From Seriola aureovittata (lineage: Eukaryota; Chordata; Actinopteri; Carangiformes; Carangidae), in assembly GCF_021018895.1 (NCBI RefSeq), contig NC_079364.1, positions 33,620,701 to 33,684,700 on the forward strand: a stretch of DNA of 64,000 bases, in the 5' to 3' direction. The notes below the pieces were generated by a model. The model did no database searches and was not told the origin of the DNA. It saw only the letters and a list, made by a program, of their open reading frames with translations. The translations under genes were made by a program, and so were the position numbers. Positions 1 through 12,065 of this stretch are shown here, piece by piece. Numbering within the stretch: the first letter of the stretch is position 1; each line of letters begins with the position of its first letter.

Positions 1-80
1 GGATCTAATCGACTCAAATTTTTCAAAGTTCACTGAAAAATCAACTGAAGCACAGGTCCTTCATCTACTGCTTCTTTATT

Positions 81-488
81 TCATACAAGAGAGGGATGAG
101 CAATCAGAAAAATACATTCTGGGCTCCTGCAGCCAATAAACCTGTCCCTGATGTATCTCAACAGGCCAGGATCACATACTGCTTTGTTCTCATTAGACTT
201 TGCTGGACACCAACAGCTACAGAGGATTTCCTTTACATAACCTGGGTGTACTTTACCCTTCAGAAATAACTCCAACTTGACTTGTTTGACTCTGTTAAAC
301 AGAGGATATCTTTCTCTGCCTGTCTGTTTTGGAAGGGTATATTTGCTCTCTCCCTCACTGCAGTCACAGTCGGCTGTGAAGCTGAGTAGGTGGCAAACGG
401 TTATCATGGGTTCGTGACAAGAATGATGATAATGCTGACTAACAGCAGATAGTGTTAAAAGTTCAAATCGTTCAACTTCCATCATCCC
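81..488 (-). other. possible 3'-terminal exon of an unrecognised gene
   Basis: An open stretch of about 134 codons on the minus strand, cysteine-rich in its middle part, matching no family I know. Two things favour a real last exon. An acceptor-like TTTTCTCTAAG lies just upstream (about 489-500), and a poly(A) signal AATAAA (plus-strand TTTATT at 75-80) starts at the last A of the TGA stop codon at 81-83, giving an extremely short 3' UTR. No upstream coding exon could be linked to it. It could equally be a chance reading frame in repetitive DNA, so confidence is low. Confidence 0.22.
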
Positions 489-1555
489 TTAGAGAAAACC
501 CATTGTTAACTTAAGATATAAGATAGTTTGTCCATTATTTCCATCAGTTATGATGACACTCACAGTAATCCTTGAGACTTGGGAACACCACAAACATTTC
601 TACAACAAAGTCTGACAAGGCAACAAACACATTCAGTCAGAGGATCAGACAGGTTCAGCCAGATTGCCAAGTAGGCTACTCACAGTCAGTACACAGAGAA
701 ATAGGGTTAGGGTTACTTTTTTTTTTAAATCATTGCTGACAGCAAAGGGTACATAATTGTACTTTTAAAAAGATGAAGGTTCAGGCAGATGATGCTGCAA
801 ATCAGAGATCATAAAATCTTAATTTAAATAGTGTAGCGTATATACCTGGCCTGGCATCAGTCACAAGCCATTAAAGAAGTTCATTGTAAGGACATGCAGC
901 GTTATGGAACCAAAATTTACATTTTCTCACTCTAACCAACATCAAACTGTCAAATTGATTGGAAACAGAGAGAAAGGACCTTTCTCTCACAAACAGACCA
1001 TGCTGTTAGCATGTCAGAGGGATGCACAACCAGACCAAGGGTCAGCTCCAGAGGATCAACCAATGGACACCAGGCAAACTGGAAAGCATAGGCAAAATCT
1101 CCAGTTTGTAACAGTAAGACTCTGCATATTGATATTCGATTGTTTCTCATTATTAGTGCCATTAGGTTTATTATTGTGTTATTATATGTTATAATATAAG
1201 ATATTTTGTTTAATGTTTTATGGTCATGGGGGAAGATGGATGTGTGAGTTTATAGGTAAACTCGAGAATTAAAAAATTCAAGTTCCATGGAAAATTACTC
1301 TCTTCTCCAAGTTGAAACACAGGAGAAGACGAGTGACGCCCCTGAAATGTGCGCCAGCCCCTAGGGGATAAAACAGTTGTGATCTTTTCACATATTGCTC
1401 TAAGCACCCAGCTCTCAGCCACCGGCTCTAAAGGCTCTTTTATGCTCCAGGCCAGATACGCATACGGATACAGATGGAGCCTTCTGTCCATACCCTGTGT
1501 TCATTACGTGCGTATTTCTGCATGTATCCTGGAAGCTTATGGATACAGACAACAC
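489..1555. other. gene-less stretch
   Basis: AT-rich sequence with a short T tract near 718-726. Short open frames on both strands overlap each other and show no domain or linked splice sites. No gene or clear repeat is visible. Confidence 0.5.
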
Positions 1556-1559
1556 GTAG

Positions 1560-1790
1560 CAGTACCACCGGAAACTGTGGGAGCAGTGTCAAGCAGTGTA
1601 GCCCACAGCTCAAGCCAGACCAGCAAAACACAACGAAGAAGAAAACTTTGGAAAATGACAAAAAATTGTGTGAGTTGGTGAGAAATTAAAAACATATATA
1701 TGATGTTACCTCGCTGGGGCACAGGGACAGACAACTACTACAGAACAGCTGGACGCAGATCAGACAGGAACTGGATGTGAGTTGGCACCC
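1560..1790 (+). pseudogene. broken MADF-domain fragment, probably transposon-derived
   Basis: The plus strand reads DKKLCELVRN, then a TAA stop at 1687-1689, then KHIYDVTSLGHRDRQLLQNS and WTQIRQEL in the same frame. This is the pattern of a MADF (Myb/SANT-like DNA-binding) domain: a leucine/valine helix, a Y-D turn and the final W-x-x-I helix. The stop sits where a tyrosine codon (TAC to TAA) is expected, so the copy is dead. In fish such domains commonly belong to PIF/Harbinger transposons or their domesticated relatives. I see no transposase beside it. The downstream ..GTGAGT could be an old donor site. Confidence 0.55.
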
Positions 1791-2469
1791 TCTAGTGGAT
1801 GCATTGTTTAACGTCCATCCCACTGTAAAGGTTTTGTGGGAGTATGTGGTCACTGACGGTTATAACGTTTAAAACGTACACATCTATTTTCATACGTAAA
1901 GGAAGCATAAATGAGCCTTAAGTAAACGGTGCTTGGCCATTTTAGCACTCTATCGTTTTGTTCGCGTCCTTTATTCTTTTTTTGCAACATGTGACATGTG
2001 ACCATGACCGCCTGCAGAGAAGCCGACCAGAAATGAGGAGTGCCGAGACAGAAAGTCTCCTGGCAAACTCCACCAGTAATGAACCGCTGAGTCACCAGCA
2101 GAATCCGTCATCGTGATAACGGGACACGGCCTCCAGGAGAATCCACCCAGATCCCGTGTCTCCAGGGTTACCACGGCAACCTCAGCCACCTGGGTTCCAG
2201 CCAAGGGTCTCCAGCTACAGCGCAACTCCCAGTAGGCCGGTCTTAACACTCATGATGGGGTTGATGTCGAAATATAGCAATATTTAATCATCAAATCTCA
2301 TTCGCAGACGTAGCATCATTAGCTGTATAGCCATAGTGTATAGCCATTACATATTTTCTCCCACCATTGCCAACTCATCACACCGCTCATTTCATTATTA
2401 TTTTCCTCTTAGTGATTATTACACCTTGCATTTACTCTGTAGATAGTAGTTCAGTTAATAAACTTCTTA

Positions 2470-2600
2470 TTGGGGGTTTAGTCCTAACTGCATGGGTTCG
2501 AGTCTGACCTGCAGCCCTTTGCTTTGTCATGTTATTTCCTGTCTCTCTCTCACTGCACCTATCAAAATAAAGGCAAAAATGCCAAAAAATAACTTAAAAA
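2470..2600 (+). repeat. tRNA-derived SINE, truncated copy
   Basis: Contains an internal promoter B box (GGTTCGAGTCT near 2496) followed by a body with CTGTCTCTCTCTCACTG and a tail ATAAAGGCAAAAATGCC. The same body occurs at 28547-28640, 31095-31295 (reversed) and 39036-39180, so this is a dispersed family. The 5' tRNA-like head is only partly preserved here. Confidence 0.6.
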
Positions 2601-2609
2601 GGAAAAAAA

Positions 2610-2825
2610 TAAGGTACCAGTCCTGTAGCTTTCCAGATATATTTCTGTACTAGGACACAAAGGTACAATTTGTCACTAGGGTTAGAGAAATGTTCTTTTA
2701 GAGGTCCAGACAAGAAGGTACAAAAATGTACCAATGTTGAAAGGTACAGTGCTGTACCCTGCTAGGTTACAGCTGGAGCGGTAAAGCCTTTGTACCTTTT
2801 TAGGTCCATTCCCGTACTTTCATTT
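2610..2825. repeat. GTACC-rich dispersed repeat candidate
   Basis: Short direct and inverted motifs (GGTAC, TGTACC, AAAGGTACA) recur at least eight times in about 200 bp, a layout seen in small non-autonomous fish repeats. No terminal inverted repeat or target duplication could be fixed. Confidence 0.35.
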
Positions 2826-2829
2826 GTTA

Positions 2830-4975
2830 ATGTGTAAACTCAAACTGTTGCTAACTATCCCTCATTTCACAGGAAAATACACATGAGACTGACAAGAAAA
2901 TATCACAATCTCTGCTGTTGTCATGTTTTACACCCTGTTGGACCTGCAAAGTGACTTCTTCATTTTGGTCACGCCTTTGCAGATAAAGAGGCTTTTCATT
3001 GGTTGTTTGCTCTACCTTTTGTACGAGGGTAGGGAACAGCACACTGAAATAAAAAACGCTCATGTAGAGAGCGAGGTGGGAGACACTTTTAAGACTTTGC
3101 ACAAGCACACGTGCAAGCCTCACAGAGTCACCAATGTTGCTGATAGCATGAAATCCTCTATCAAAAAGCAGTGAAAGGGAGACACACATCACAGTTTTGT
3201 GATTATGTGTTTTAATAGCAAGTGGTCTAAGTGATTTCAGAGTTTAAAAATCTAAAAACAATATATCAGCTTATATTATTAAAGAATTGTGCAAACAATT
3301 GTGACAAAGTATGTCTCTAAAATATACATTTCTTTTACATTTGTTGTTACTTAAAGGCCAAAGTTCTCTGACCTGAACAACCACATACTGTAGGTCACTT
3401 GTCTCTACCCTATGGTGGAAATCATACTGGACCTTCATCGTCATGGTTACAATAATAAATAGGTTTCCAAAGCTGTTTGACCATCCTGCTTTGACAAGCA
3501 GTACTGATTAATCATATCAGCAGATTAACTGATCACATATTCCAACTGACTTTCCCAAAACCATTACAAAGTACTGGATTTAGTGTAAAGAACATGTAGC
3601 TTAACCTTAATAGAGCATACCACCAGAAAATGGCTTTTCCTGGTCTGGTGGCATGCTCTTTCTCCCTGTGTCTATTCTCTCCTTGCCCTTTTCCTTCTAC
3701 TCCACAGCTGCTCACTGCAGTTCTTCCACCTCTGTCATCATTTCTACACACAATGGCAATAGCAAACAGCATTCCTCGAAGTCATACCTCATACCTCATT
3801 GGCATCACAGACCGTGCTGTTTTCAGAGTAGGTTGAAAGGAAAAGCTTGGTGATTTCGTCCAGTTGTTGATGTGAGTGTGGAGGAAGAGGAAGCTGCTGC
3901 TGGTGAGGGAATCTTGGTGGGGACCCATCAGTACCAGTGCTGGTACTGATGGGTTGTTTTTGAACAGCTGTCCCTGCAGCAAGTGTGAAAGATGACAAGG
4001 AGAGGCTGGAACCAGGAAGGCCAGGCCAACAGAAAACAGACAAATAGGCAGAGGTGGAGGAGTGCAGCTTTCACTTTGTGCTTTTCTTTTACTCGCCCCA
4101 CTATCACTTATTCCCTCATTTCTCTGCTGCCCTCCTCCTCTTTTGTGCTAGAAGCTCTTGTCTTCTTTTGACACATTTCCCCACCATCGCAGTTACAAAA
4201 CAAAGAGTTGTAAACTATCAATGACAATGAGGAAGAATGTCAGAGAGAGAAAGGAAGAATCAGCTGAGGTCAATGAAAACCCAGTTGTAAATCAGATAAT
4301 CTGTTACCGATACCACATCTGCTTGTGATAATCCACAGAGCTGTACCTTAACCCACCACCACCACCCCCATCTCATTTACATCCAGTCACTCGCTTCAGT
4401 CCACTGCACCCAAAACATTCCATTATTTCTCAATTTACTGCACAAAGTCAGGTCAACAAACTCTTCATATCCTAGATATAAATATATTCCAGGAGTTTTC
4501 TCATTGTTGACCAAAACAGATATGGATGATGCGTTCATAGATTTATAAAGCCACCTGTCTGGTGCTAAACACAACTGATACTGCTGATGCTGTCTTGTTA
4601 AATACACTACTCTCTGTCCTTGCATTGGAACCCTGATCAATTTTTCATACCGAAATGTAAACAGAAAATCTCTCTCCCCTAAACAAACTGCACTATGGGT
4701 TTCAGAAATAGCTGTGCCACTTTTCAACAGTATTTACATTGAGCTTTGTTTTGTTGTGTATCGAGTTGACTCAAACCAAAGTATGCCCACAGGACCAACT
4801 CTGCATCTTTACCAGCTTTTTCATCTTCACATGCCCATGTTGCATTTCTACAATGTTTCAGTTATTTTGTCTGAGTGATACAGGAGTGTTTTCATATGGT
4901 TAGTCACACCATTTAAAACAGCTAGGTGGAATAATGTTGACTCCACTTAAACATATACAACAAACTGGAGACCAC
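2830..4975. other. gene-less stretch with weak exon candidates
   Basis: Mostly AT-rich. A minus-strand open segment at 3789-4043 has protein-like composition (SPPRFPHQQQLPLPPHSHQQ) followed by a possible donor GTATGA, and a 116-codon minus-strand frame lies at 4377-4727. Neither has a recognisable domain or splice partner, so neither is called as a gene. Proline/glutamine codons can arise from low-complexity DNA. Confidence 0.3.
3923..3954. repeat. perfect 15-bp-arm palindrome
   Basis: ACCCATCAGTACCAG at 3923-3937 is followed, after only two bases, by its exact reverse complement at 3940-3954. A near-spacerless perfect palindrome of this length can form a cruciform or a tight RNA hairpin. 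Confidence 0.9.
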
Positions 4976-4979
4976 CTTG

Positions 4980-5145
4980 CGATGGAATTACTACTCATTG
5001 CTACATTATTACATGAGCACTCAGTGTTTATTAATTCATTATTACATGAGTACTCAGTACAGTAGTCATAACTACATTACTACATTATAACATGCGCACT
5101 CAGTGGTTATCACTTCATTGTTACATTAGTACTCATTATTAGTTG
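4980..5145. repeat. small degenerate tandem repeat
   Basis: Three imperfect copies of a unit of roughly 50-65 bp carrying ATTACATGAG and CACTCAGTG motifs, separated by ATTCATT/CTACATT fillers. Non-coding. Confidence 0.6.
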
Positions 5146-7309
5146 TTGGGTATTTGATCCATCCATTCATGCTGACTGACTGCAAACCCGACACATTTTG
5201 GTGGAGCAGTTTATACTGGAGGTTATATCAAATTGGATGGTGCAACATTGCTAATATGACAGCTTCATCCATGTTAGATTGTCTGTCAAACATGTTAGCT
5301 GTGAAGGCACCCTTAGTGATTGGAATTGGTCACAGTCACTAGCAGGCTCTCTGTTTCCTCAAAGGTCAGCACTGTCCAAATGGTATAACTCTCACCCAAA
5401 AAAATATACTCTCTCTATCTCGTGTTTAAAACCAAAATCAACATAAAGCATATGACAAGGTCAGTCATACAATTCGACAGTACCTCCAACAAAACAAAGA
5501 TGTACAACATAAACAACCATTGCAATACATCTTAAAACATACCTCCATCCCCTTCTGGGGTTTACCACTATTCTGATCAGTATCTTATCCTGAGTTTTCC
5601 TCCTATCTCTCCATTTTGTATGAAATCATTAAATGGCTTCCGAATTTCCTCGTAAGCATCCAATTTCGTTTTCAAGTTATGTTATTCTCTCAATGGACAT
5701 CCATTGCGCCATATTCATGATCCAAGCATCAGTTGTAGGTGGTGTGTCAGTAGTTTAATCCAATCAATTGCCCCTCCCTCTTACTGACTTGGACCATGGC
5801 ATAAATGAGATGAAAACAACACATAAGCACCAGTTTTCTGCCTCATTTTTTACAAAAATACAGCAAACCTTGAACCCACTGTATACGTTTTTCTAGAATC
5901 AGTTGAATGGTGATGTAATTACATAAAATATTCTACAGAGACAGGCAGACTGATGCACATTTTTTTGGCTTGGCTGCAACAGCTGGGCTAGCCCTCTAAG
6001 TTGGAATGTCACTGACTGACTGACTGATTGACCATATTTCCACCACTGGTCAGCAAAGTGCCTCGTCACTGAGTTGAAGTTCCTGTCTCAAACAGGTTCT
6101 ATTAGGGGGGTGTTTCAACCAGACTGCGTATAAACCTGGTTCAGGTCTGGACCGTGTATGGATGCAGAGCAGGGCTTCGGACTACACCTCTAGTTACAGG
6201 CAGTCTACCAAGCTGCTCTGGTTTCCTGGATGGTACTTCCAATACACTGAGCCTCGCCTCCATTACAGCAAATAAACTACTTTAATTTCATGTATCATTA
6301 TTACTAAAGGAGGCAGAGGAATAACTAAACATAAGACACAGCGAGCAGAGAGAGCAGGAGAGAGGGAGAGAGAGAGAAGTCATAGCTAACTGCTAAAGAA
6401 ACTAGCAGATCTGAATAACATGTAAACAACAAAAACACCAGCAAGAGGAAATGAGACAATACTCTTACTGCAGCACAGCACTAAAAGCCCTGTTAAGAAA
6501 TAAAAGGTTTCTGCCCACTGAAATGCTAGGCTTTTAATTTGAAATTATAACAGGAAGTGTTGAGTTTGTATTAACATGTAATGCAGTAACTTTAACAAGG
6601 TAACCGGAAGAGATACAACAAGGCTTAGCATCTAACCGCTCTGACCAATTCCACATATCAAACAATGGGAATTAGACATAAACACCTGCCTCTGGAGTTG
6701 AAGGAAAAACTAAACTATTGTGGATTCCAGACGGAGGCTGTGCATTCTCTGAGAGACTACATAAGAAAGTCTTTCTGTCTCTTCTAACTTTCTCTCTGAG
6801 TGATCATGTTACAGTAAATACAGCTGAAATCACAGCTCAGTCTTTGTCTTTCATTTATGCATTTGGTGATTTTGTCAGACGACGTCACAGTTATAAAATC
6901 AGGGTTTGACTACAGGTCCAGACATATACAGCTTATATACAGCGATACAGCTTCTCCATTGTGAATTATTTTCCATTTAAAACTAAATGCACCTTCAATA
7001 GAAAACTAATATCAGTGGACCTCATCACACATTACTATTCACACATCAGAACACTGCACTCAAATACAGCAAGGTTTACGCCGTCATGAGAAGAGTGTCA
7101 GTGTTTTTCTCTTCATTGATATTTAAAATGAGATAAAAGAAGCAGATGGGACAAGAGCTCTATGATATCAATGGGTCTGGGGACATAGTCAGTGAGGGGA
7201 CAAATTAATTAGTGCTGACTCAGTCATTGGGCAGAAATGATCCTATCATGTCAAACATCATATTCAAAAACATAATACAAGGTTAAACAATGTTAAAGGG
7301 TTTATTTGC
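5146..7309. other. gene-less stretch
   Basis: No exon with domain or splice support on either strand. It holds a short GAGA-rich purine tract near 6343-6380. Confidence 0.5.
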
Positions 7310-7562
7310 TACATACTCATATTTCTCAGTAGACACACTGTTGCTCATAAAGTTGGAATAAAATATTTGTTACCTATTTCCATGAAATGATTGTGACAAT
7401 GTGATTTATTTCATTTCACCTGGGTAATTGGGACACATAATGTAATCATTGCACCTGGTCAAAAGTGATTACTGATGCATTTAAATAGCAATAAAGGATG
7501 TGTGAGGATTGTGTCTGAACACAAAATTATTCCAACTTTATGGGCAACAGTGTATATATATA

Positions 7563-7597
<35 letters not shown>

Positions 7598-7616
7598 TGA
7601 GAAATATGAGTATGTA
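7310..7616. mobile_element. MITE enclosed by a second, perfect 22-bp inverted repeat
   Basis: An inner element has matching ends: ACTGTTGCTCATAAAGTTGG (left, from about 7336) and CCAACTTTATGGGCAACAGT (right, to about 7552), inverted with one mismatch, the size and style of a Tc1/mariner-type MITE. Outside it, 7310-7331 and 7595-7616 form a perfect 22-bp inverted repeat (TACATACTCA..TTCTCAGTA). The right side also holds an AT-dinucleotide run (7553-7596) between inner end and outer arm. No coding capacity. Confidence 0.75.
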
Positions 7617-7764
7617 TATATATTAATGCATATTTAAATAGCATGTGGACTATTTCTGTAGTTATTTATTTTTATCTTTATTATATTTTATTATTGTGTC
7701 TGTGTATATGTGTGTTCCCTATCTGGTCTTACATACACAACCAAACTGCCCTTGTGGACATTGT

Positions 7765-7767
<3 letters not shown>

Positions 7768-7826
<59 letters not shown>
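7768..7826. repeat. (TGAT)n microsatellite
   Basis: About 14 uninterrupted TGAT units. Directly downstream (about 7876) a CAGTGGAACCCAACC motif resembles the end of hAT-type MITEs, too short to call. Confidence 0.95.
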
Positions 7827-8281
7827 ATTTACATTTATCACAAGAGGGACTGATTTCAGGGTGAATAGTGTAAACCAGTGGAACCCAACCTTTTCCAACT
7901 CAAGGCCACTTGAAAATCTGAAAAATGTTGGCAGCCCACATCTGACCCCGTAACAAAACAGAGGCCACATAACACTTACTCAGAGCACTTTTTATTTTAA
8001 TGATAACAATCAGCCACTCAGGACTGAACTGAAACCAGAGTAAAAATATCGGAAGTGTTTTCTTTCATCAATAGATTCACCATCTGTCTCTGACTCTTTC
8101 CTTTTACACAGAAAATGACCCCATGCTATTTGATGCTGGGGGATTAAGGATCCACGGAATGCAGAGTAGCCTGTGATGTGTATGTTATATTGAAAGCTCA
8201 GTCACGGAACAGACAATTAGGGAGTGAATAACACCATTATTACCAGCTATGACAGTGGGGCTGGTATTGTTTTCACCTAAG

Positions 8282-8380
8282 ACTTGGTTTAAGGGTTAAG
8301 GTTGGGTTTAGGTTAGGGTTGGGATTAAGATTAGGATTAGGCATTCAGTTGTGATGGTTAGGGTTAGGGTAAGGGGCTAG
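8282..8380. repeat. telomere-like degenerate TTAGGG tract in a dispersed repeat
   Basis: Repeated GGTTAGGGTT, GGGATTAAG and TTAGGATTAGG variants. The phrase CATTCAGTTGTGATGGTTA here reappears almost unchanged (TGTTCAGTTGTGATGGTTA) around 29489-29515 in lamin intron 8. The tract is therefore part of a dispersed element rather than a fused chromosome end. Downstream, 8499-8510 is a poly(A) run. Confidence 0.6.
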
Positions 8381-9010
8381 GGAATGCATTATGTCACAGA
8401 GATGTAAGTACAAGTATGTGTGTAATGGCAGTACAGTAAGCAGTGAAAGTAGTGAAATGAGGGTCGGACTCAGCAGCAGATCAGACTGAAAAACTGCAAA
8501 AAAAAAAAAAGCAAACATTCTTCTTGATATCATGAAAAATATCACAAATGACGGGAAGTATAGCAACATTTAATATTATCAAATATCAGCCCAAGCCTAA
8601 AGAGCTCACATTAATACAGGGCTAATACAGCTACAATTAGCCTCACTAACTGACCAGAGCCACTAGAAGGGTTGTGATGCTGTACAGTGGTATACCACAA
8701 GTGGTGGGGAGTGGTATCTGCCAGTGGAGCATGAGTAACACCAGCAAACCACAAGTCAAAGTGGTATACCACTAAAAATAAGCATATGACACTAAAAGAA
8801 GACAGATAAGACATTAACCACCTTTCAATCTCAGCAACGCACAAAAACTGGTGCACTCTATCTGTCTGCTGGAAGGTGACAGAGTCATACATTTCAATAT
8901 TGAACACACAGTTGCAAACACACAATAATAAAGTACTTTAAAAAAGGGTTTGATCATTATGGGATTTTGCAGAACAATTCTTGTATATAGTAAACTTCAG
9001 TTCCCAGTTC

Positions 9011-9052
9011 ACAAGAATAGCAAGTGAACAAGTGATCACTTGCTATTCTTGC
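9011..9052. repeat. 16-bp-arm palindrome
   Basis: CAAGAATAGCAAGTGA at 9012-9027 faces its exact reverse complement at 9036-9051 across an 8-base spacer. No open frame or other element explains it. Confidence 0.88.
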
Positions 9053-9506
9053 AGTAAACCATGCAAGTCCCCTGAAAATACATCAACAAATATTCCTGCA
9101 TTGCTTCTTTACATGGTTCAGGACCAAGAGAGAACTGAATAAATAAAACACAGTCTTTTTTCCCTCACTAACATTCATATAAACAGACAAGGTCCAAATA
9201 AAGACCTCTTTGCTGAGTTGATCATGGTGAACACCAGGTCCCCAGCAGTCTGTTGTCAGGGATTAAGTAGCTGCTATATTTTGCCAGAGAAAATCCTGTG
9301 CTCAGTATTGCTTCATATAAGGAGGTGACATTCTCCCCAGTTCATAGACATGCACAAAGTCTCCAGCAGGTTCTGCACTCTGCCCAGCAGCCTTTCAACC
9401 TACGCTAAAAGTCCTCGAGTCCTGCCGAACAGTCTCATCAAATTAAGCAACAGAGCGGACAGCAGCCACAGTGAGGAGTCAGGGGCTAGGCTAGTCAACT
9501 ATACCA

Positions 9507-9572
9507 CATCCATCCATCCTTCCATCCATCCATCCATCCATCCATCCATCCATCCATTCATCCATCCATCCA
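9507..9572. repeat. (CATC)n microsatellite
   Basis: About 15 CATC units with two single-base interruptions. Some fish RTE elements end in the complementary GATG repeat, but no LINE body is visible next to it. Confidence 0.93.
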
Positions 9573-10285
9573 CATTCAGTACCTGGACAGAGAGGAATGT
9601 GAGGAAGATGAAGACAGCCCTGCTGAGGATAAATGATTCCATCTTCATCAGGTCAGTGTCTCTCTTCAACTGGGTGAGCGCCAACCTGTGTACAGGAAGT
9701 GATCACATCCAAACAAAACACTTTACAGCAGTATAGTGGTTGACTGTAGTATTAAAGCAACACCACACTACATCAAAATATACTGTGCAGTTAGCAATGC
9801 TGAAACCACTAGTTAACAGGGCTGGATGAAGCCATTAGTGGGCTCCAGTGTAAAAGTGAGCTGTGGGCCCCTACTGACCCCCACACCCACAAAAATCTCT
9901 CCCTCTGTTCATTGTATAATGTATGTGTTGGATATGGTAACTTGATTAAGCACAAATGTGTTTAGTAAAACACATGTAAGAACACTTTAAGTGAAATAAT
10001 TATAATAATTATCCCAAATGTTTCCCAGATTTTCAAACCTACAGATGCTAAACCTATGATTTTAAGGCTCTGTTTTATTTGGTCGCCTGTGGTGTGGCTG
10101 TCTGGCTGAAGCTCAAATTTGACTTTTTATCCAGTTTTAAATCACATTTTTAAGATACACTTTTTACATACAGTATATATACATACACATATACAAGCAA
10201 TCTATGTATTTTAATCAGATGAAGGATTTTCGTCAGCGGACGTCTGGACCTTAAGTTATCAGAGAAGAAAGATGAGTGAATTTTA
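9573..10285. other. gene-less stretch
   Basis: No coding exon or defined repeat seen. Confidence 0.45.
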
Positions 10286-10289
10286 GACA

Positions 10290-10620
10290 GCTCAACTCTC
10301 AGCTGCTGGAGACGTCCTGTTCTGTGTATGCCGAATAGCGTTGGTGAAACACTGACTTTAAATGTGAAACTGCTTTATTCAGTGTTTTACTGGTTATAAT
10401 CTGCTTGTCTGTTCGGCTCCTATGTGGATAATTCAGCTGCTGATAAAAACCTCCTGAACTACTGACACTGAAGGAATCCAAACCAGGAGAAGCTGATGGT
10501 AATGGTGGTAAGTCAGCAACTCCCATGATCCCACGCTACTTAACAATGTCACATAAAGCTGTCTTTTGTTATTGTTTTGATTGAGAGACCCCTAGAGGTA
10601 GAAGCTACACACTGTGCGTT
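10290..10620 (-). repeat. dispersed repeat, copy 1 (inverted relative to 28150-28440)
   Basis: Read on the minus strand it shares an ordered series of motifs with 28150-28440: AGAGACCCCTAGAGG / CCTCTAGGGGTCTCT, AATCATGGGAGTTG, GTAATGGTGGT, CTTCAGTGTCAG, GAGCTGAATTxTCCACA and TTTAAAGTCA with a CTGAATAAAGCAGTTT box. The order is colinear in opposite orientations, so both are copies of one repeat about 300 bp long. No coding capacity recognised. Confidence 0.75.
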
Positions 10621-11499
10621 TAAAGGGCCACTCTCCTCAGCCTGTGAACACGGTTCTGTAACATAGCCTGTGTTCGTGGAGAAGCTTTGTCAAGTCTGAG
10701 AAGATCATGCATAAAATCAGTGTTTGTGGAGTTTGAAGCTTGGCTATTAAAAGATGCTACTGATATGCATTATAGAAAATCTAGGCTCCAGTATTTTTAG
10801 AGCAATCTGGCTTTCAAAGCCAACAGTATGGAAACTTTCCCCACCCAACTTAATCACCCTTAATCAAGGTTTTAACTCAGGGGCCCTCCACAAGATGATG
10901 CCTCAAAATGATGTGACACTAGAGGTGTTACTTTACTTCAGGTGAGAAGCTGCTGAAGTGGTGGAAACAGTATGACCAAACAAATTTACAATTAATGAAA
11001 TGACTACATGGTGAACCAGGACTGCTTGATTAGCATGAGGGTGTGAGGCACTGGGATGTGCCTGTTGTCTGGCCTTTCTAATTTATTATAAATTAGCTGT
11101 GATTATTTTTTTTGATATTCTTGTCTTTATTGCAGGACAAAAAGACAGAATGTAATATACAAAACCAGATCTTCAAACTTGATATTCAGTTTATCCTGTA
11201 AATCAGCCATTGATAGAAAAAGACCAAATGTTAGATTGTTACAGCTTCTTAGAGATGAGAATATAAGTAACAAATAAATAAGGTTTTATTTCACAACATC
11301 ACTTTGGAGAATTGGGGCTTAAAAATGGACATTTCATTTCATTATTATTTGACAATATATAGGATGAGCCTAACACTGATTGATTGGTGGGATTAATGAA
11401 TCATGAAGAAAATTGATAGAGTAGGCTATAGCCCAAACTGGTGAAGTGAAACTCGCTCATATATATGTGAATATGTGAAATGCTGATGCTGATGTAGAC

Positions 11500-12065
11500 G
11501 TTGACAGGGAAATTCACCTGCATCCAGAAGACTGTTCGGTGCTACGGCGACAGCACGGACGTGGATTTTGTTTTGTGAGTATGCGAGTGTCCATCATGCA
11601 GCGTGTGCAGAGATACAGCGACTTTCTGACCGGGTGAATCCAGCATTAACGGTCCCTCACGGGCGGCAGTTGCTGCAGGTTAACGGCGGTGTTTTACAAC
11701 CTGATGTGTGTTTGATTGAGGAGAAATTAACACCTTACCTTGTGAGGGGGAGAGGTCCTGCGCTCCCTATGCGCTCATGTGGAGATGTAGCATCAGGTTT
11801 TTGGTCTCCAAAAACAGTCCGATTATCCACCTAGTCCCGACCCCGTGTCCATACCCGAGTCCAACACAGAAACGCCCAGAAAGTGACCGAGAAACACCGG
11901 CTGTCAGTCCGGCTGTCTAACTGATCAACGCGCCGGTACCAAGTGTCTCCGGTGAAGTGTCTCCGGGCTCCGAGCGGCGCACAGTCCCGTCTGTCTGACA
12001 CACAACTTGGGACCAGAGTCAAGTTAGACACGGATATATAGCTTCCGCTCATCACTTTCAAAGTA
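11500..12065. promoter_or_regulatory. CpG-rich block, possible promoter or first exon
   Basis: In an otherwise AT-rich 10-kb neighbourhood this block is dense in CpG (CTACGGCGACAGCACGGACG, CGGGCGGCAG, GAGCGGCGCACAG). It carries open frames on both strands (11568-11834 plus, 11831-12061 minus) that match nothing I know. A CpG island of an unannotated first exon or a piece of a GC-rich repeat are both possible. Confidence 0.35.

Noticed and set aside
4377..4727. 116-codon minus-strand frame as a gene
   Set aside because: No domain, no acceptor/donor partner, no composition shift.
8282..8380. interstitial telomere marking a chromosome fusion
   Set aside because: Repeat units are irregular and part of the text recurs in lamin intron 8, so it is a dispersed repeat.
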